Source of the DNA: JADGRA01 sp052143535
GTDB taxonomy: Bacteria > Myxococcota > Myxococcia > Myxococcales > Myxococcaceae
DNA length: 64,000 nucleotides
Reading direction: 5' to 3'
Assembly (NCBI GenBank): GCA_052143535.1
Contig: JBKQSS010000093.1
Location: 80,592 to 144,591 of the forward strand
How positions within the stretch are numbered: position 1 is the stretch's first letter; each line of letters opens with the position of its first letter. Positions 24,818-34,280 of the stretch are shown here, piece after piece. A program made the translations under genes and the position numbers. The notes beneath the pieces were generated by a model. The model searched no databases and was not told where the DNA came from. It saw only the letters and a program-made list of their open reading frames with translations.

Positions 24818-26017
24818 ATGACCGAGACACACGTCCTCGTCACCGTCACCGGCCCGGACCATCCGGGCATTACCGCCCGCCTCACCGGCCTCATCGCCGA
24901 GGCCGAAGCGCAGCTGCTCGACATCGAGCAGGTGGTGGTCCAGGGCCAGCTGACGCTGGCCTTCCTGGTGGCGTTGAAGGCCGACCGAGGGCTGCTCAAG
25001 GAGTTGCTCTTCGCGGCCAAGTCCTTGGGGGTAGAGCTGGACTTCGCCCCCGTCGACGCGAGCGCGGCCGTGGAGCAGCCCGGCCAGCGTTATGTGGCGA
25101 CCGCCATTGGCCCCCGCCTTGGGGCTCGGGAGCTTTTCCAAGTCTCCTCGGCTCTCGCTGCCCACGGGGCCAACATCGAGAGAATCCACCGGCTTTCGCA
25201 AGGCGAGCTTGGCTCGGTGGAAATCCAGCTTGGGCTGCCATCCGGGCAGGACCCCGAGCCGCTGAAGCGTGCCCTTCTCGAGCTGGCCATGCGCGGCACC
25301 TTCGACGTGGCGCTCCAGCGGGAGGGCATTTTCCGGCGCAGCAAGCGCCTCGTTGTCATGGACATGGACAGCACGCTCATTCGCATTGAAGTCATCGACG
25401 AGCTGGCGCGCGCGGCGGGCGTGGCGGAGCAGGTGCGAGCCATCACCGAGCGGGCGATGCAGGGGGAGATGGACTACGACGACTCCCTGCGCCAGCGGCT
25501 CAAGCTACTGGAAGGCTTGGACGTCGGCGTGCTGCGGCGCCTGGCGGCGGAGCTCCCGCTGACCGAAGGCGCGGAAACGATGGTGCGAGTGCTGCAGCGG
25601 CTCGGGTACCGCATTGCCGTCATTTCGGGCGGCTTCTCCATCGCCTCGGACGCTCTCAAAGCGCGCCTTGGCCTCGACTACGCCTACGCCAACACCCTCG
25701 AGGTGGTCCACGGCAAGCTCACCGGCCGTGTGGTGGGGCCCATCGTCAACGCCCAGCGCAAGGCCGAGCTGCTGGAAACCATTGCCCAGGCCGAGGGCGT
25801 GCTGCTCGACCAAGTCATCGCCGTCGGCGACGGGGCCAACGACTTGCTGATGCTCGAGCGCGCCGGGTTGGGCATTGCCTTCCACGCCAAGCGAAAACTG
25901 CGAGAGGCAGCCGACACCTCCATCACCGCCGCGGGGCTGGACGCGATTCTCTACCTCTTGGGCATCAGCGCTCGGGAACTGCGCGAGGTGAGCGGCGAAT
26001 TCATGGCAACTCCCTAG
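24818..26017 (+). CDS. serB: Phosphoserine phosphatase SerB with N-terminal ACT domains
   Basis: 399 residues from ATG 24818, where ACT homology begins (VLVTVTGPDHPGITARLTGL). Two ACT-like regulatory domains occupy about residues 3-165; the second contains FQVSSALAAHGANIERI. The catalytic HAD domain starts at VVMDMDSTLIRIEVIDELA, with Asp182 as nucleophile and Asp184 as acid/base. It continues with ISGGFSIASD and AVGDGANDLLML, all diagnostic for SerB. It dephosphorylates O-phosphoserine in the last step of serine synthesis. ACT domains suggest amino-acid feedback control. No other serine-pathway gene is nearby. Confidence 0.95.
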   Translation: MTETHVLVTVTGPDHPGITARLTGLIAEAEAQLLDIEQVVVQGQLTLAFLVALKADRGLLKELLFAAKSLGVELDFAPVDASAAVEQPGQRYVATAIGPRLGARELFQVSSALAAHGANIERIHRLSQGELGSVEIQLGLPSGQDPEPLKRALLELAMRGTFDVALQREGIFRRSKRLVVMDMDSTLIRIEVIDELARAAGVAEQVRAITERAMQGEMDYDDSLRQRLKLLEGLDVGVLRRLAAELPLTEGAETMVRVLQRLGYRIAVISGGFSIASDALKARLGLDYAYANTLEVVHGKLTGRVVGPIVNAQRKAELLETIAQAEGVLLDQVIAVGDGANDLLMLERAGLGIAFHAKRKLREAADTSITAAGLDAILYLLGISARELREVSGEFMATP

Positions 26018-26446
26018 GCGTTCCGGTGGCTCGCCTTGGAGTCGCCCTCGACCGCCTTGCAGCATGCCTACGGCTTTCTCGGACGAGACGACTCTCAGCA
26101 CACTCTCGTCGCGGAACTTGCTGGCCAACGGCGTCCGCGGCCCCTGACCCAGTCGAAAACCCGCCTCGGAGCGAGGGTGGGCTCCTCGACCAAGTCAGTG
26201 TCGGCGAAATGGGGCCCTCCGGGGCTCCGTCAGGGTGAGCGCCGAATTCGCCCAGGGCCTGCTCGGGCGGCCCGCGCTCTCGAGGGAGGGCGTGGATGGT
26301 GCTCCCTGTGGAGGCTCAAGTGCGGCCTTGGCCCCCCACTCGCCTTAACGCGCCGCACTGCGCCGACGGCGGGGCGGCTCTTGACGCCTTTCCGCCAACT
26401 CCTGGAGGCTTGTGCCCGCAAGGCGCTTTTTCACACTGGGGGGCTC
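26018..26446. other. Intergenic region before the collagen-like gene
   Basis: 429 bases. A frame in phase with the next gene crosses this region, but its residues are compositionally random and lack a start signal. I see no promoter pair, hairpin or RNA gene. Confidence 0.5.
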
Positions 26447-27487
26447 ATGCCCAAAGGCACACTGTCGTCGCTCGCGTTGGTTCTGGTCGTTCTTGCGCCG
26501 TGCTTGGCCGCCGCGAACGACCAGCACGAGAGTGCGTGGGACCTCAAGGGAACGCCGTCCGTCTACAGCGCGGATGCGAATTCTTCGCTGACGCAAGTCT
26601 TCATCACCGGAAACCACTTCGGGGCCAGACAGGGAAGCGTCCTCTTCGGAGCCACCAAAGCAACCGTTGCCTCCTGGGCGCCCAACATGGTGGTCATCGA
26701 CTTGCCGTCGGGGACTGACCCAGGCAGCTACCTCCTCACCGTGGCCCGAGAGAATGGGGACTCGGTGAATTTCGTGGTGGCGGTGGGTGGCGGCGGGCAG
26801 GCCGGCCCGGCCGGCCCGCCCGGGCCGCAAGGCCCGGCCGGGCCTCCAGGCCCGATGGGGCCCCCGGGAAGCACCGGTCCGGCTGGAGCGGCAGGTTCAG
26901 TGGGGCCGCCCGGACCGGCAGGCTCGATGGGGCCCCCGGGAAGCACCGGGCCCGCCGGCGCGGCAGGTGCTGTGGGACCGCCCGGGCCGGCCGGCTCGAT
27001 GGGGCCCCCGGGAAGTACCGGGCCCGCTGGAACGCCAGGTCCAATGGGGCTGCCCGGGCTTCCCGGCGCCATGGGCCCGGCCGGAGTGGCCGGGCCTGCA
27101 GGCGCGGCGGGGGCCAATGGCGCCGCGGGGGCCGAGGGGCCGCCCGGAGCAACGGGGCCTCAGGGCCCGGTGGGTCCACAGGGCCCTGCGGGCGCGACGG
27201 GACCGGACCCGCGCTTTGGCACCGACACCGCCCTTGCTGTGGCGGGCACCGGAGCGGAGTGCACGCTCGGGCAAGTCATTCTCACGGCCGGCATAGTGGC
27301 GAACGGCCTGCCGGCACAGGGGCAGCTGCTCCTCATCTCTCAGTACCCGGCCGTCTTCTCTCTGATGGGGACAACCTACGGGGGCGACGGCACAGTCAGT
27401 TTCGCCCTTCCCGACTTGCGCCCGGTGGCGCCGAACGGGCTCACCTATTCCATCTGCATGGTGGGCGTCTTCCCCTCGCGCACCTGA
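26447..27487 (+). CDS. Secreted collagen-like protein with IPT/TIG and tail-collar-like domains
   Basis: 346 residues. ATG 26447 follows a run of G. A signal peptide (LSSLALVLVVLAPCLAAA) is followed by an IPT/TIG-type Ig domain (about 35-115; TQVFITGNHFGARQGSVLFG). Then come about 45 Gly-X-Y triplets (about 118-254), and a C-terminal domain with LGQVILTAG and FALPDLRPVAPNGLTYSICMVG. That last pattern is a phage tail-collar/microcystin-dependent-protein fold. Gly-X-Y tracts probably form a triple helix, so the protein would be a trimeric surface or extracellular fibre with Ig and collar heads. Attachment or matrix roles are inferred. No sortase or anchor motif is seen. Confidence 0.8.
   Translation: MPKGTLSSLALVLVVLAPCLAAANDQHESAWDLKGTPSVYSADANSSLTQVFITGNHFGARQGSVLFGATKATVASWAPNMVVIDLPSGTDPGSYLLTVARENGDSVNFVVAVGGGGQAGPAGPPGPQGPAGPPGPMGPPGSTGPAGAAGSVGPPGPAGSMGPPGSTGPAGAAGAVGPPGPAGSMGPPGSTGPAGTPGPMGLPGLPGAMGPAGVAGPAGAAGANGAAGAEGPPGATGPQGPVGPQGPAGATGPDPRFGTDTALAVAGTGAECTLGQVILTAGIVANGLPAQGQLLLISQYPAVFSLMGTTYGGDGTVSFALPDLRPVAPNGLTYSICMVGVFPSRT
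26849..27064 (+). repeat. 72-bp tandem repeats within the collagen-like gene
   Basis: Three units of 72 bp (starting 26849, 26921 and 26993), each encoding 24 residues built on the S-M-G-P-P-G-S-T-G-P-A-G core. The third unit diverges after about 40 bases. The near-identity at DNA level indicates recent internal duplication and a likely site of copy-number change. Confidence 0.8.
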
Positions 27488-27720
27488 CGAGCACTAGGCA
27501 GGGGCCCGCGTCGCTCGCGGCGTCGCTTTGCGTCCAAAGCGGGGCCAAGCCTTCCCGGGCTCGCGGCAATGGACGGGCATTCTCCCCGAGGGGTGTTTGC
27601 CACAAAAGCATCGGGACGCCGGGCGAGCCGGACTAGTGTGCGCGCCCGTCGAAGTTTCACCAACGCCGGGTTGTCGCTGCCCTGGCTGCGAGGCGGCGGG
27701 CCCGAAACTCCCGGAGTGTC

Positions 27721-28686
27721 ATGAAAGCGGTCCGCATTCACGGCTTTGGCGGTCCAGAGGTGCTGCGTCTGGACGACGTCCCCGAGCCGAAAGCCGGGCC
27801 GGGCGAGGTGCTCCTGCGCGTCCGCGCGGCGGGAGTCACTGGCCTCGACACGGCACGCCGGGCTGGAGGCGAAGCGCACCGGGTTGCGCTGCCGACCACT
27901 CTCGGCACCGAGGCGGCGGGCGTCATCGCCGCGGTGGGGCCGGGCGTCAACCCGGCGCTGCGCGGCCTGCGGGTGGTGGGCTTTGCCCCCGAGTCTCAGG
28001 CGGAATGCGCCCGAATGGCCGCCGCCGACGTGGTGCTGCTGCCGGACTCGGTGGACTTCGAGGCGGCCGCCGCGCTGCCCTGCGAAGGCCTCACTGCCTA
28101 CCACCTCCTGCATACGGTGGACTGGGTAACCCCGGGCATGACGCTGCTGGTGCATGCCATCGCCGGAGGCGTCGGGTTGCTCGCGCTTCAGCTGGCCAAG
28201 GCGGCCGGGGCCCGAGTCTTTGGCACCACCTCCACCGAGGAAGAAGCGGACGTGGCGCGCCGCCTCGGTGCGGACGCGGTGCTGGTGGCCCCTTCGGACT
28301 TGGCTGCGGAGGTTCTCGCGCTGACCGGGGGGGAGGGCGTCAATTTGGTGCTGGACTCGGTGGGCCGCGCGACGGCCGAGGCCAGCCTTTTGTGTCTGGC
28401 GCCCTTCGGTCACCTGGTGTTTTTCGGCGCGACCAGCGGCCCTCCGGCGCCCTTGCCCATCGATGCCCTCTACGGGCGTGCGCTGAAAGTGAGCGCCTTT
28501 TCGCTGTCGGCCCCCCTTCCCGCTGATGCCAACCGCTCGGCGCTGCATGAGTTGGTGAGCGACGTGGCGGCAGGGACGCTCAGCTGCAGCTATGGCCTGC
28601 GCCTTCCGCTAGCCCAGGTGGCCCAGGCTTACCGCGTGCTCGAGGAAGGCCGGGGGGTGGGCAGCGTCGTGCTGCGCGTCGGCTAG
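27721..28686 (+). CDS. Zinc-independent alcohol dehydrogenase/quinone oxidoreductase (Qor-like)
   Basis: 321 residues. It opens KAVRIHGFGGPEVLRLDDVP, the standard start of NADPH:quinone reductase/MDR proteins. TLGTEAAGVIAAVG is the catalytic-domain block, and VHAIAGGVGLLALQLAKAAG the NADP-binding Rossmann motif. The zinc-ligand cysteines and histidines of true alcohol dehydrogenases are absent, fitting the Qor subfamily. CGGAG precedes the ATG. Its stop overlaps the opposing aminopeptidase stop. The substrate is unknown; one-electron quinone detoxification is typical. Confidence 0.9.
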   Translation: MKAVRIHGFGGPEVLRLDDVPEPKAGPGEVLLRVRAAGVTGLDTARRAGGEAHRVALPTTLGTEAAGVIAAVGPGVNPALRGLRVVGFAPESQAECARMAAADVVLLPDSVDFEAAAALPCEGLTAYHLLHTVDWVTPGMTLLVHAIAGGVGLLALQLAKAAGARVFGTTSTEEEADVARRLGADAVLVAPSDLAAEVLALTGGEGVNLVLDSVGRATAEASLLCLAPFGHLVFFGATSGPPAPLPIDALYGRALKVSAFSLSAPLPADANRSALHELVSDVAAGTLSCSYGLRLPLAQVAQAYRVLEEGRGVGSVVLRVG

Positions 28687-31421
28687 CGAGGGACAGCCGC
28701 CAGCCAAGCGCCAGCGCCGGCACGCAGCCGACTCTGGACACGCACGCACTGGTCGATGGCCTGCAGCGCCTGGGCCAGGTGAAAGGGGCCGCCGTCCACT
28801 GCTGCGGCGCGTGGGGCGAAACTGGCCTCCGCCGCGGCGCGCATTTGCCTGTCGCAGAAGACGCCGAGCAGGCTGAAGAGTTGTGCAACCTCGTCATCCC
28901 GCATCCGTGCCTTGAGGGCCTCAAAGCTTGCATCGAGAAACGCGTAGGCGTCGGCCCGCGTCTCCGCCGTCCGAAACTGCGCGGTCAACAAAACGAGCCA
29001 GTCACGCAAGTCATAGGCTGGGTCCAAGAGGAGCGCCCGGGCCTGCGCGGCCAAGGCAGCGTCCGAGAAGGCGCCGAGGCCGAGGATGGCGTGCCCGCGG
29101 TCGCGTCGGGTGGGCAGTGAGCGCGTCGCCTCGAGCAGTCGCTGAAAAAAGGCCGCGTCCCCAGTGGTGGCGGCGGCAGTTGCCAACACCGCATTCACCA
29201 TGTCGGCGTCCACCGACTCCGGGGCGCTGAGCCAAGCATCGGCCATCCGACGTGCCTCCGTCCGGAGCACCGCGTCCCTCCCGTCGCGCGCCACCACTGG
29301 GACCACCACCGGGCGCAGCCGGAGCTCGTCGGGTGAGTCCGTCGAGCGCTCCTTCCAGCCAAGCGCGCGGGCGCGCCGCCCGAGCAACGCCTGAAGCCGT
29401 GCCGCTTGCGCGGCTTGGAGCTCCGCCGACAGGCCGTCGCGGTGGAGCAACTGGAGCAAGTCCAGGCCGGCCAGGACGACGTCCGAGTCCTGGCCAGTCA
29501 CCAGCTTCGCGCCCAGCTCGAGGGCCTCTTGCACCGGGACGTCCCCCCGCTGGGCGAGTGCCCCCATGTCCCCTGCAAAGCTTGCCAGCTCCACGGCGTC
29601 GAGTTGCTCGGGATGCGCAAGCACCGCCCGGCGCAGCGGCGGACTGTACGCCACGCGGTAGTAGCCAAGGCCGCCCTCGTTGGCGGTGACGAAGGTGGGA
29701 CAGCCGGCGGCGGGTAGCGTCAGCTCGGCCTGCGCCTCTGACAAAACGACGCAGGCGCGCTCCAGGTGCTTCCCCCACGCCGCGCGCACGCAGACTGGGA
29801 CTGTCCACGTGGCGGCCGGCGGCGTGACGCTGCGCTCGAGAGTAAAGCGCTCCTGGGCGAGCTCGAGGACGGGCAATGCGCCCGTCTTGCAGCGCAAGGC
29901 GACCGACACCAACGGAGCGCCCGGCTGGACAATGAATGTGGACAGCGCATCGCCCAACGGATGGCCGCTTCCCTCGTCCAAGGCGCGGAAGAGCTCCTCG
30001 GCGGTGACGCTCTGGTCCGCATTTCGCTCGAGGTACAGCTGAATCCCGCGCTTAAAGTCCCGGGGACCCACCCACGCCTCGAACATTCCGAGCACCGTGG
30101 AGCCCTTGGCATAGGTGAGCGCCCCGTCGAAGGAGGCCTCAATGTCCGTCGCGGTCAGCACCGGCTGCCGCACGGCCTTCGCCGTCGGCAGCGCGTCGGC
30201 AGCCAGCGCCAAGGCTCGGCGGCTGAGTGCCTGACGGCTGAAACGAAAGGCGGGGTCCACCGCGTCAGTGGCCTTCAAGTCGAGCCAGGTGCCGAGCGAC
30301 TCGTTGAGCCAGGTGTCATCCCACCAGGCGTTGGTGACCAGGTCCCCGAACCAGTAGTGGGCGAGCTCGTGGGTGCTGATGTGGGCGGCAAACGCTCGCC
30401 GCTGCAGGGACTCCTGGGCGGGGGGCATGAGGAGAATCGGCTGCCCAAGCGCCACCAGTCCGGGATGCTCCATCGTCCCCCAGTAGCGGGGCACCACCGC
30501 CACGTCGAGCTTCCCGTAGGGGTAAGGGACGCCGGTCAAGTCCTCCAGCTGCTTCACCACCCCGGGGAGGAAGGCCTGGGCGTAATGGAGCTCGGCCGCT
30601 CTCCCCGCCGGGAGGACAAATTGCAGGGGGATGCCCTCGTTCCCCGCCGCCGCGCCCTTCACCACCTCGAAGGGACCGACGACGAAGGCCACCAGGTAGC
30701 TCGGCAGGGGCCGCGTCTCGGCGAAGGCGATGGTTTTGAGGCCCCCGCCCGCGTCCGTCGTCGAGACGGCCGGGGCGTTGGCGAAGGCCACGTCGGCGCT
30801 GGGGACAGTGAGCGACAGCGTCCAAGGGATTTTGAAGGAGGGCTCGTCGAAGCACGGAAAGGCGCGGCGCGCGTCCACCGGCTCGAAGAAGGTGTAGAGG
30901 TAGGCGGTCGTCCCCTCGTCCACGCGGTAGATGCCGCGGCTCCGCTCGGGGTCCACCAGCCCGTGGTAGCGGAGCTGAAGCTGGGCCTGGCCCGGGCCAA
31001 AGGGCACGCCGAGTCGGATGAGCAGGAAGTCTCCCCGGCGTGCGCTGGCCGTCACCGCGAGCGGAGTGGCGCCGGACTGCAACCCGGCCTCCTCGATGCT
31101 GAGCCCCTTGGCGTGAAGCCAAAAATGGTCCGCCGCTTGGTCGAATTCTACCTCGATGGTGGCCGTGCCGGAGAAGGTGGACTGTTCCGGGACGAGACGC
31201 AGGGCGAGCGCCTCACGCACTGGGTGGACGCCCGGGGGAAGCCTCAGGGCAGGAGGCTGCTCGGCGTCGGCGGCGATAGTCCCCGCGTCGGCTGTCACCG
31301 AGAAAGCAGCCGGTGGTGCAGAGGTTGCGCAGCCAACCAGAAGGCAGCCGACGGCTGCCGACAGGACGGCCCGACGTCCAAGGCCGACTGAGCGGACGCT
31401 GCATGTGTGTGGCGCAAGCAC
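28683..31421 (-). CDS. M1-family aminopeptidase, lipoprotein
   Basis: 912 residues from a GTG start. A twin-Arg-containing hydrophobic N-terminus ends in CLLVGC, a lipobox, so the mature enzyme is probably membrane-anchored outside the cytoplasm. The zinc site is complete: STHELAHYWFGDL with His351, Glu352 and His355, and NESLGTW with Glu374 at the canonical spacing. The usual exopeptidase loop GAMEN reads GTMEH here (about 315-319), a notable change in the N-terminal-amine-binding motif. The first 250 residues form the beta-sandwich domain, and the C-terminal 400 residues are helical (ERAP1_C-like). It follows pntB by 17 bases and may share its transcript. Confidence 0.92.
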   Translation of the reverse strand: MLAPHTCSVRSVGLGRRAVLSAAVGCLLVGCATSAPPAAFSVTADAGTIAADAEQPPALRLPPGVHPVREALALRLVPEQSTFSGTATIEVEFDQAADHFWLHAKGLSIEEAGLQSGATPLAVTASARRGDFLLIRLGVPFGPGQAQLQLRYHGLVDPERSRGIYRVDEGTTAYLYTFFEPVDARRAFPCFDEPSFKIPWTLSLTVPSADVAFANAPAVSTTDAGGGLKTIAFAETRPLPSYLVAFVVGPFEVVKGAAAGNEGIPLQFVLPAGRAAELHYAQAFLPGVVKQLEDLTGVPYPYGKLDVAVVPRYWGTMEHPGLVALGQPILLMPPAQESLQRRAFAAHISTHELAHYWFGDLVTNAWWDDTWLNESLGTWLDLKATDAVDPAFRFSRQALSRRALALAADALPTAKAVRQPVLTATDIEASFDGALTYAKGSTVLGMFEAWVGPRDFKRGIQLYLERNADQSVTAEELFRALDEGSGHPLGDALSTFIVQPGAPLVSVALRCKTGALPVLELAQERFTLERSVTPPAATWTVPVCVRAAWGKHLERACVVLSEAQAELTLPAAGCPTFVTANEGGLGYYRVAYSPPLRRAVLAHPEQLDAVELASFAGDMGALAQRGDVPVQEALELGAKLVTGQDSDVVLAGLDLLQLLHRDGLSAELQAAQAARLQALLGRRARALGWKERSTDSPDELRLRPVVVPVVARDGRDAVLRTEARRMADAWLSAPESVDADMVNAVLATAAATTGDAAFFQRLLEATRSLPTRRDRGHAILGLGAFSDAALAAQARALLLDPAYDLRDWLVLLTAQFRTAETRADAYAFLDASFEALKARMRDDEVAQLFSLLGVFCDRQMRAAAEASFAPRAAAVDGGPFHLAQALQAIDQCVRVQSRLRAGAGAWLAAVPR

Positions 31422-31438
31422 TTCGGCTGCAGGCCCGC

Positions 31439-32827
31439 CTAGAGCGCCTTGACCTCGGAGACGAGCTTGCTCAACGACGCTTTGGCATCGCCGAAGAGCA
31501 TCGACGTCTTGTCATTGTAGAAGAGCTCGTTCTCGATGCCGGCGAAGCCCGGATTCATGCTGCGCTTCAGGACGATGACCGACTTGGCCTTGTCCACGTC
31601 GAGGATGGGCATTCCGTAGATGGGGCTTTTCGTGTCATTGCGCGCTGCTGGGTTGACGACGTCGTTGGCCCCAATCACCACCGCCACGTCCGTCTCCGGA
31701 AAGGCCGAGTTAATGGCCTCCATGTCGTACAGCTTGTCGTAAGGAACGTCGGCTTCGGCGAGGAGGACGTTCATGTGTCCCGGCATGCGGCCAGCCACCG
31801 GGTGGATGGCGAACTTCACCTCGCCGCCCTTCTTCTCGATGAGCTCGGCCAGCTCGCGCACCTGGTGCTGTGCTTGGGCCACCGCCATCCCGTAGCCAGG
31901 GACGAAAATGACTTTGCTCGCGTAGCCGAGCCGCATGGCCGCGTCCTCGGCGGTGACCGAGCGGACACTCAGCCCCTCGGCGGTCTTCGCACCGGCGGTC
32001 ACCTGCGGGGTGCCGAAGGCGCCGAAGAGCACGTTTCCGAAGGAGCGGTTCATCGCTTTGCTCATGATGACGCTGAGTAGAAAGCCACTGGCGCCGTCCA
32101 GGGCACCGGCGATGATGAGGACGTTATTGCCGATGGCGAAGCCGGTGGCGCTCGACGCCAGGCCGGCGTAGGAGTTGAGCAGCGACACCACCACCGGCAT
32201 GTCCGCGCCGCCGATGGGGAGCACCAACAGCACGCCAATGCACAGCGCCAGGGCAATCATCAGGTAGAAGAGCAGCGTGGCCGTGGGAAAGAAGATGAGG
32301 TAACCGAAGAGCCCGAAGGTCACCGCGAAGAGCGTCAGGTTGATGGCGTTCTGACCGCGGAACGTGACCGGCGTCCCGGTGATGAATTCCTGCAACTTCC
32401 CGAAGGCCATGAAGCTGCCGGTGACGGTGAGCGCGCCAAAAAGCACCTCGAAGCCGAGCGCCGCCATCTGTCCATGGCCGATGGTGCTGCCGTGGCCCCC
32501 ATGCCAGTACTCGGCCACGCCCACCAGCGTGGCCGCCAATGCACCGAAGAGGTGCGAGATGGCAATTCGCTGCGGCATGGCGGTCATCGGCACGAACATG
32601 CCGAGCGGGTAGCCGATGACCGTGCCGAGGATGAGGCCCCCGGCAATCCAGTCGAAGCGAACAATCTCCTGCTGAAAGAGCGTGCCGACGATGGCCAGAA
32701 GCATGCCCACCGCGGCCTGCTGCATGCCCCGGCGCGCGTACTCTGGGCGGGTCAGGCTCTTCAGCCCGAGGATGAAGAGGATGGAGGAGGCGAGGTAAAT
32801 CGCCTGGATGCCGAGCTCGCGGCTCAC
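31439..32827 (-). CDS. pntB: NAD(P) transhydrogenase subunit beta
   Basis: 462 residues. Eight to nine membrane helices come first (for example LASSILFILGLKSL, GLILGTVIGYPLGMFVP). A C-terminal NADP-binding domain III follows, with VPGYGMAVAQAQHQVRELAE, HPVAGRMPGHMNVLLAEADVPYD and VIGANDVVNPAA, all hallmarks of PntB. It couples proton translocation to hydride transfer from NADH to NADP+. Its ATG overlaps the small alpha subunit stop by 4 bases. It is the third gene of a split-alpha operon, as in Rhodospirillum. Confidence 0.97.
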   Translation of the reverse strand: MSRELGIQAIYLASSILFILGLKSLTRPEYARRGMQQAAVGMLLAIVGTLFQQEIVRFDWIAGGLILGTVIGYPLGMFVPMTAMPQRIAISHLFGALAATLVGVAEYWHGGHGSTIGHGQMAALGFEVLFGALTVTGSFMAFGKLQEFITGTPVTFRGQNAINLTLFAVTFGLFGYLIFFPTATLLFYLMIALALCIGVLLVLPIGGADMPVVVSLLNSYAGLASSATGFAIGNNVLIIAGALDGASGFLLSVIMSKAMNRSFGNVLFGAFGTPQVTAGAKTAEGLSVRSVTAEDAAMRLGYASKVIFVPGYGMAVAQAQHQVRELAELIEKKGGEVKFAIHPVAGRMPGHMNVLLAEADVPYDKLYDMEAINSAFPETDVAVVIGANDVVNPAARNDTKSPIYGMPILDVDKAKSVIVLKRSMNPGFAGIENELFYNDKTSMLFGDAKASLSKLVSEVKAL

Positions 32828-33126
32828 TTCTTCTCCCCTGGAGGAAGTTCGTGGCGCCGGAACATCCGGAGCATCCGGTCGGTGATGAGAAACCCGCCGA
32901 CCACGTTGATGGTGGCGGCGGTGACAGCGATGAAGCCCAGCACTGCGCTCGCCGTCCCGCGGTTTGCACCGGCCACCACCAGCGAGCCCACCAGCGAGAT
33001 GGCCGAGATGGCGTTGGTGGCCGACATCAGCGGCGTGTGGAGCAGCGGTGGGACCCGGGTGATGACCAGGTAGCCGACAAAGCCGGCCAGCACGAAGACG
33101 TACAGCTGGATGATGGCGGTCGTCAT
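32824..33126 (-). CDS. NAD(P) transhydrogenase subunit alpha part 2 (membrane)
   Basis: 100 residues, starting TTAIIQLYVFVLAGFVGYLV. Three hydrophobic helices include HTPLMSATNAISAISLVGSL, the conserved block of the PntA C-terminal membrane domain. It is the separate small subunit found in three-subunit transhydrogenases. It overlaps the NAD-binding subunit and PntB genes by 4 bases on either side. Confidence 0.95.
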   Translation of the reverse strand: MTTAIIQLYVFVLAGFVGYLVITRVPPLLHTPLMSATNAISAISLVGSLVVAGANRGTASAVLGFIAVTAATINVVGGFLITDRMLRMFRRHELPPGEKK

Positions 33127-34232
33127 GGTGCGAACACCTCTCCTCGGTAGGTCAGCAGCATGGCGCGGGTGATTTCGTCGGTCGGGTCGAGCACCAGTTT
33201 GCCGTCCTTCACCAGGTGTTGAACCAGCGTCAGGACGTTGCGGCTGAACATCTGGCTGGCATGGATGGGGACGCTGGCCGCCACGTTGAGTGGGCCGAGC
33301 ACCACCACCTGGTCGACCTCCACCCGTTCCCCGGGCCGGGTGACGGCGCAGTTGCCTCCCGTCTCCGCCGCGAGGTCGACCACCACGCTGCCTGGCTTCA
33401 TCCGCTGCAACATGGCGCCGGTGATGAGCTCCGGGGCGGGCTTTCCCGGGATTTGCGCCGTGCCGATGACCAGGTCGACCGAAGGCAGGTGCTCGGCGAT
33501 GGCGGCCAGGGTGCGAGCCCGCTCGTCCGACGTCTGCTGCTTGGCGTAGCCGCCGGCGGTCTGCGCCTCGGCCGAAGCGAGCTCGCCGCTCACGAAGGAG
33601 GCGCCCAGACTCTTCACCTGCTCGGCGGCCGCGGCACGGATGTCAAACGCCGAGACCACCGCCCCGAGGCGCTTGGCGGTGGCGATGGCCTGCAGCCCCG
33701 CTACGCCCGCCCCCAGCACGAAGACGCGGGCCGGGGCCAGTGTCCCGGCTGCGGTGGTCAGCATTGGCAACAGCCGAGGCAGCTCGCCGGCGCCGAGCAG
33801 GACGGCCTTGTAACCGGCCACGGTGGCCTGCGAGGAAAGCACGTCCATGGACTGGGCGCGGCTGATGCGCGGGACGCGCTCCAGCGCGAGGAAGGCTGCC
33901 TTGTGCTGGTTGAGCCGGGCCAGGAGGCCCTCGGTGGGCGCTGCGCCCAAGAGCGCCACCACCGCGGCCCCCTCGTCATGGAGCCGGGAAACCTCCTCGT
34001 CCGTCGGGCGACGCACCTTGGTGACGAGGTCGCTGCGGCTCCAAACCTCTTCGGCCGCCGCCAGGCGCGCGCCGGCTTTGGCGTAACCCTCGTCCGGAGC
34101 AAACGCCGCCAGGCCTGCCCCGTGCTCGACGACGACTTCGACGCCCGACTTCACCAGCCGACTCACTGCGTCAGGCACCAGCGCGACCCGCCGCTCCCCC
34201 TCGAGGGTCTCTCGCGGAACTCCAATGCGCAT
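33123..34232 (-). CDS. pntA: NAD(P) transhydrogenase subunit alpha part 1 (NAD-binding)
   Basis: 369 residues from ATG 34232, preceded by GGAGGGG at good spacing. RIGVPRETLEGERRVALVPD is the classic N-terminus of PntA/alanine dehydrogenase. VFVLGAGVAGLQAIATAKRLGA is the Rossmann NAD-binding motif, followed by SAFDIRAAAAEQVKSLGA. AGGYAKQQTSDE marks the transhydrogenase-specific mobile-loop region. It is the first gene of the pntA-part1/part2/pntB(-aminopeptidase) operon and is divergent from the CO dehydrogenase locus. The NADPH supply might serve biosynthesis or redox balance. Confidence 0.96.
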   Translation of the reverse strand: MRIGVPRETLEGERRVALVPDAVSRLVKSGVEVVVEHGAGLAAFAPDEGYAKAGARLAAAEEVWSRSDLVTKVRRPTDEEVSRLHDEGAAVVALLGAAPTEGLLARLNQHKAAFLALERVPRISRAQSMDVLSSQATVAGYKAVLLGAGELPRLLPMLTTAAGTLAPARVFVLGAGVAGLQAIATAKRLGAVVSAFDIRAAAAEQVKSLGASFVSGELASAEAQTAGGYAKQQTSDERARTLAAIAEHLPSVDLVIGTAQIPGKPAPELITGAMLQRMKPGSVVVDLAAETGGNCAVTRPGERVEVDQVVVLGPLNVAASVPIHASQMFSRNVLTLVQHLVKDGKLVLDPTDEITRAMLLTYRGEVFAP

Positions 34233-34280
34233 GTCCCCTCCGGTTTCGCGTCGCCGTCCAGCTGGTGACTCAGTTTGCAC

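Noticed and set aside
26849..27064. Regular 72-bp repeats as a possible CRISPR-like array
   Set aside because: Repeats are in frame and encode Gly-X-Y collagen triplets; there are no spacers and no cas genes.
29766..31391. 541-codon open frame antisense to the M1 aminopeptidase
   Set aside because: No motifs or signals; the opposite strand has an intact zinc peptidase.
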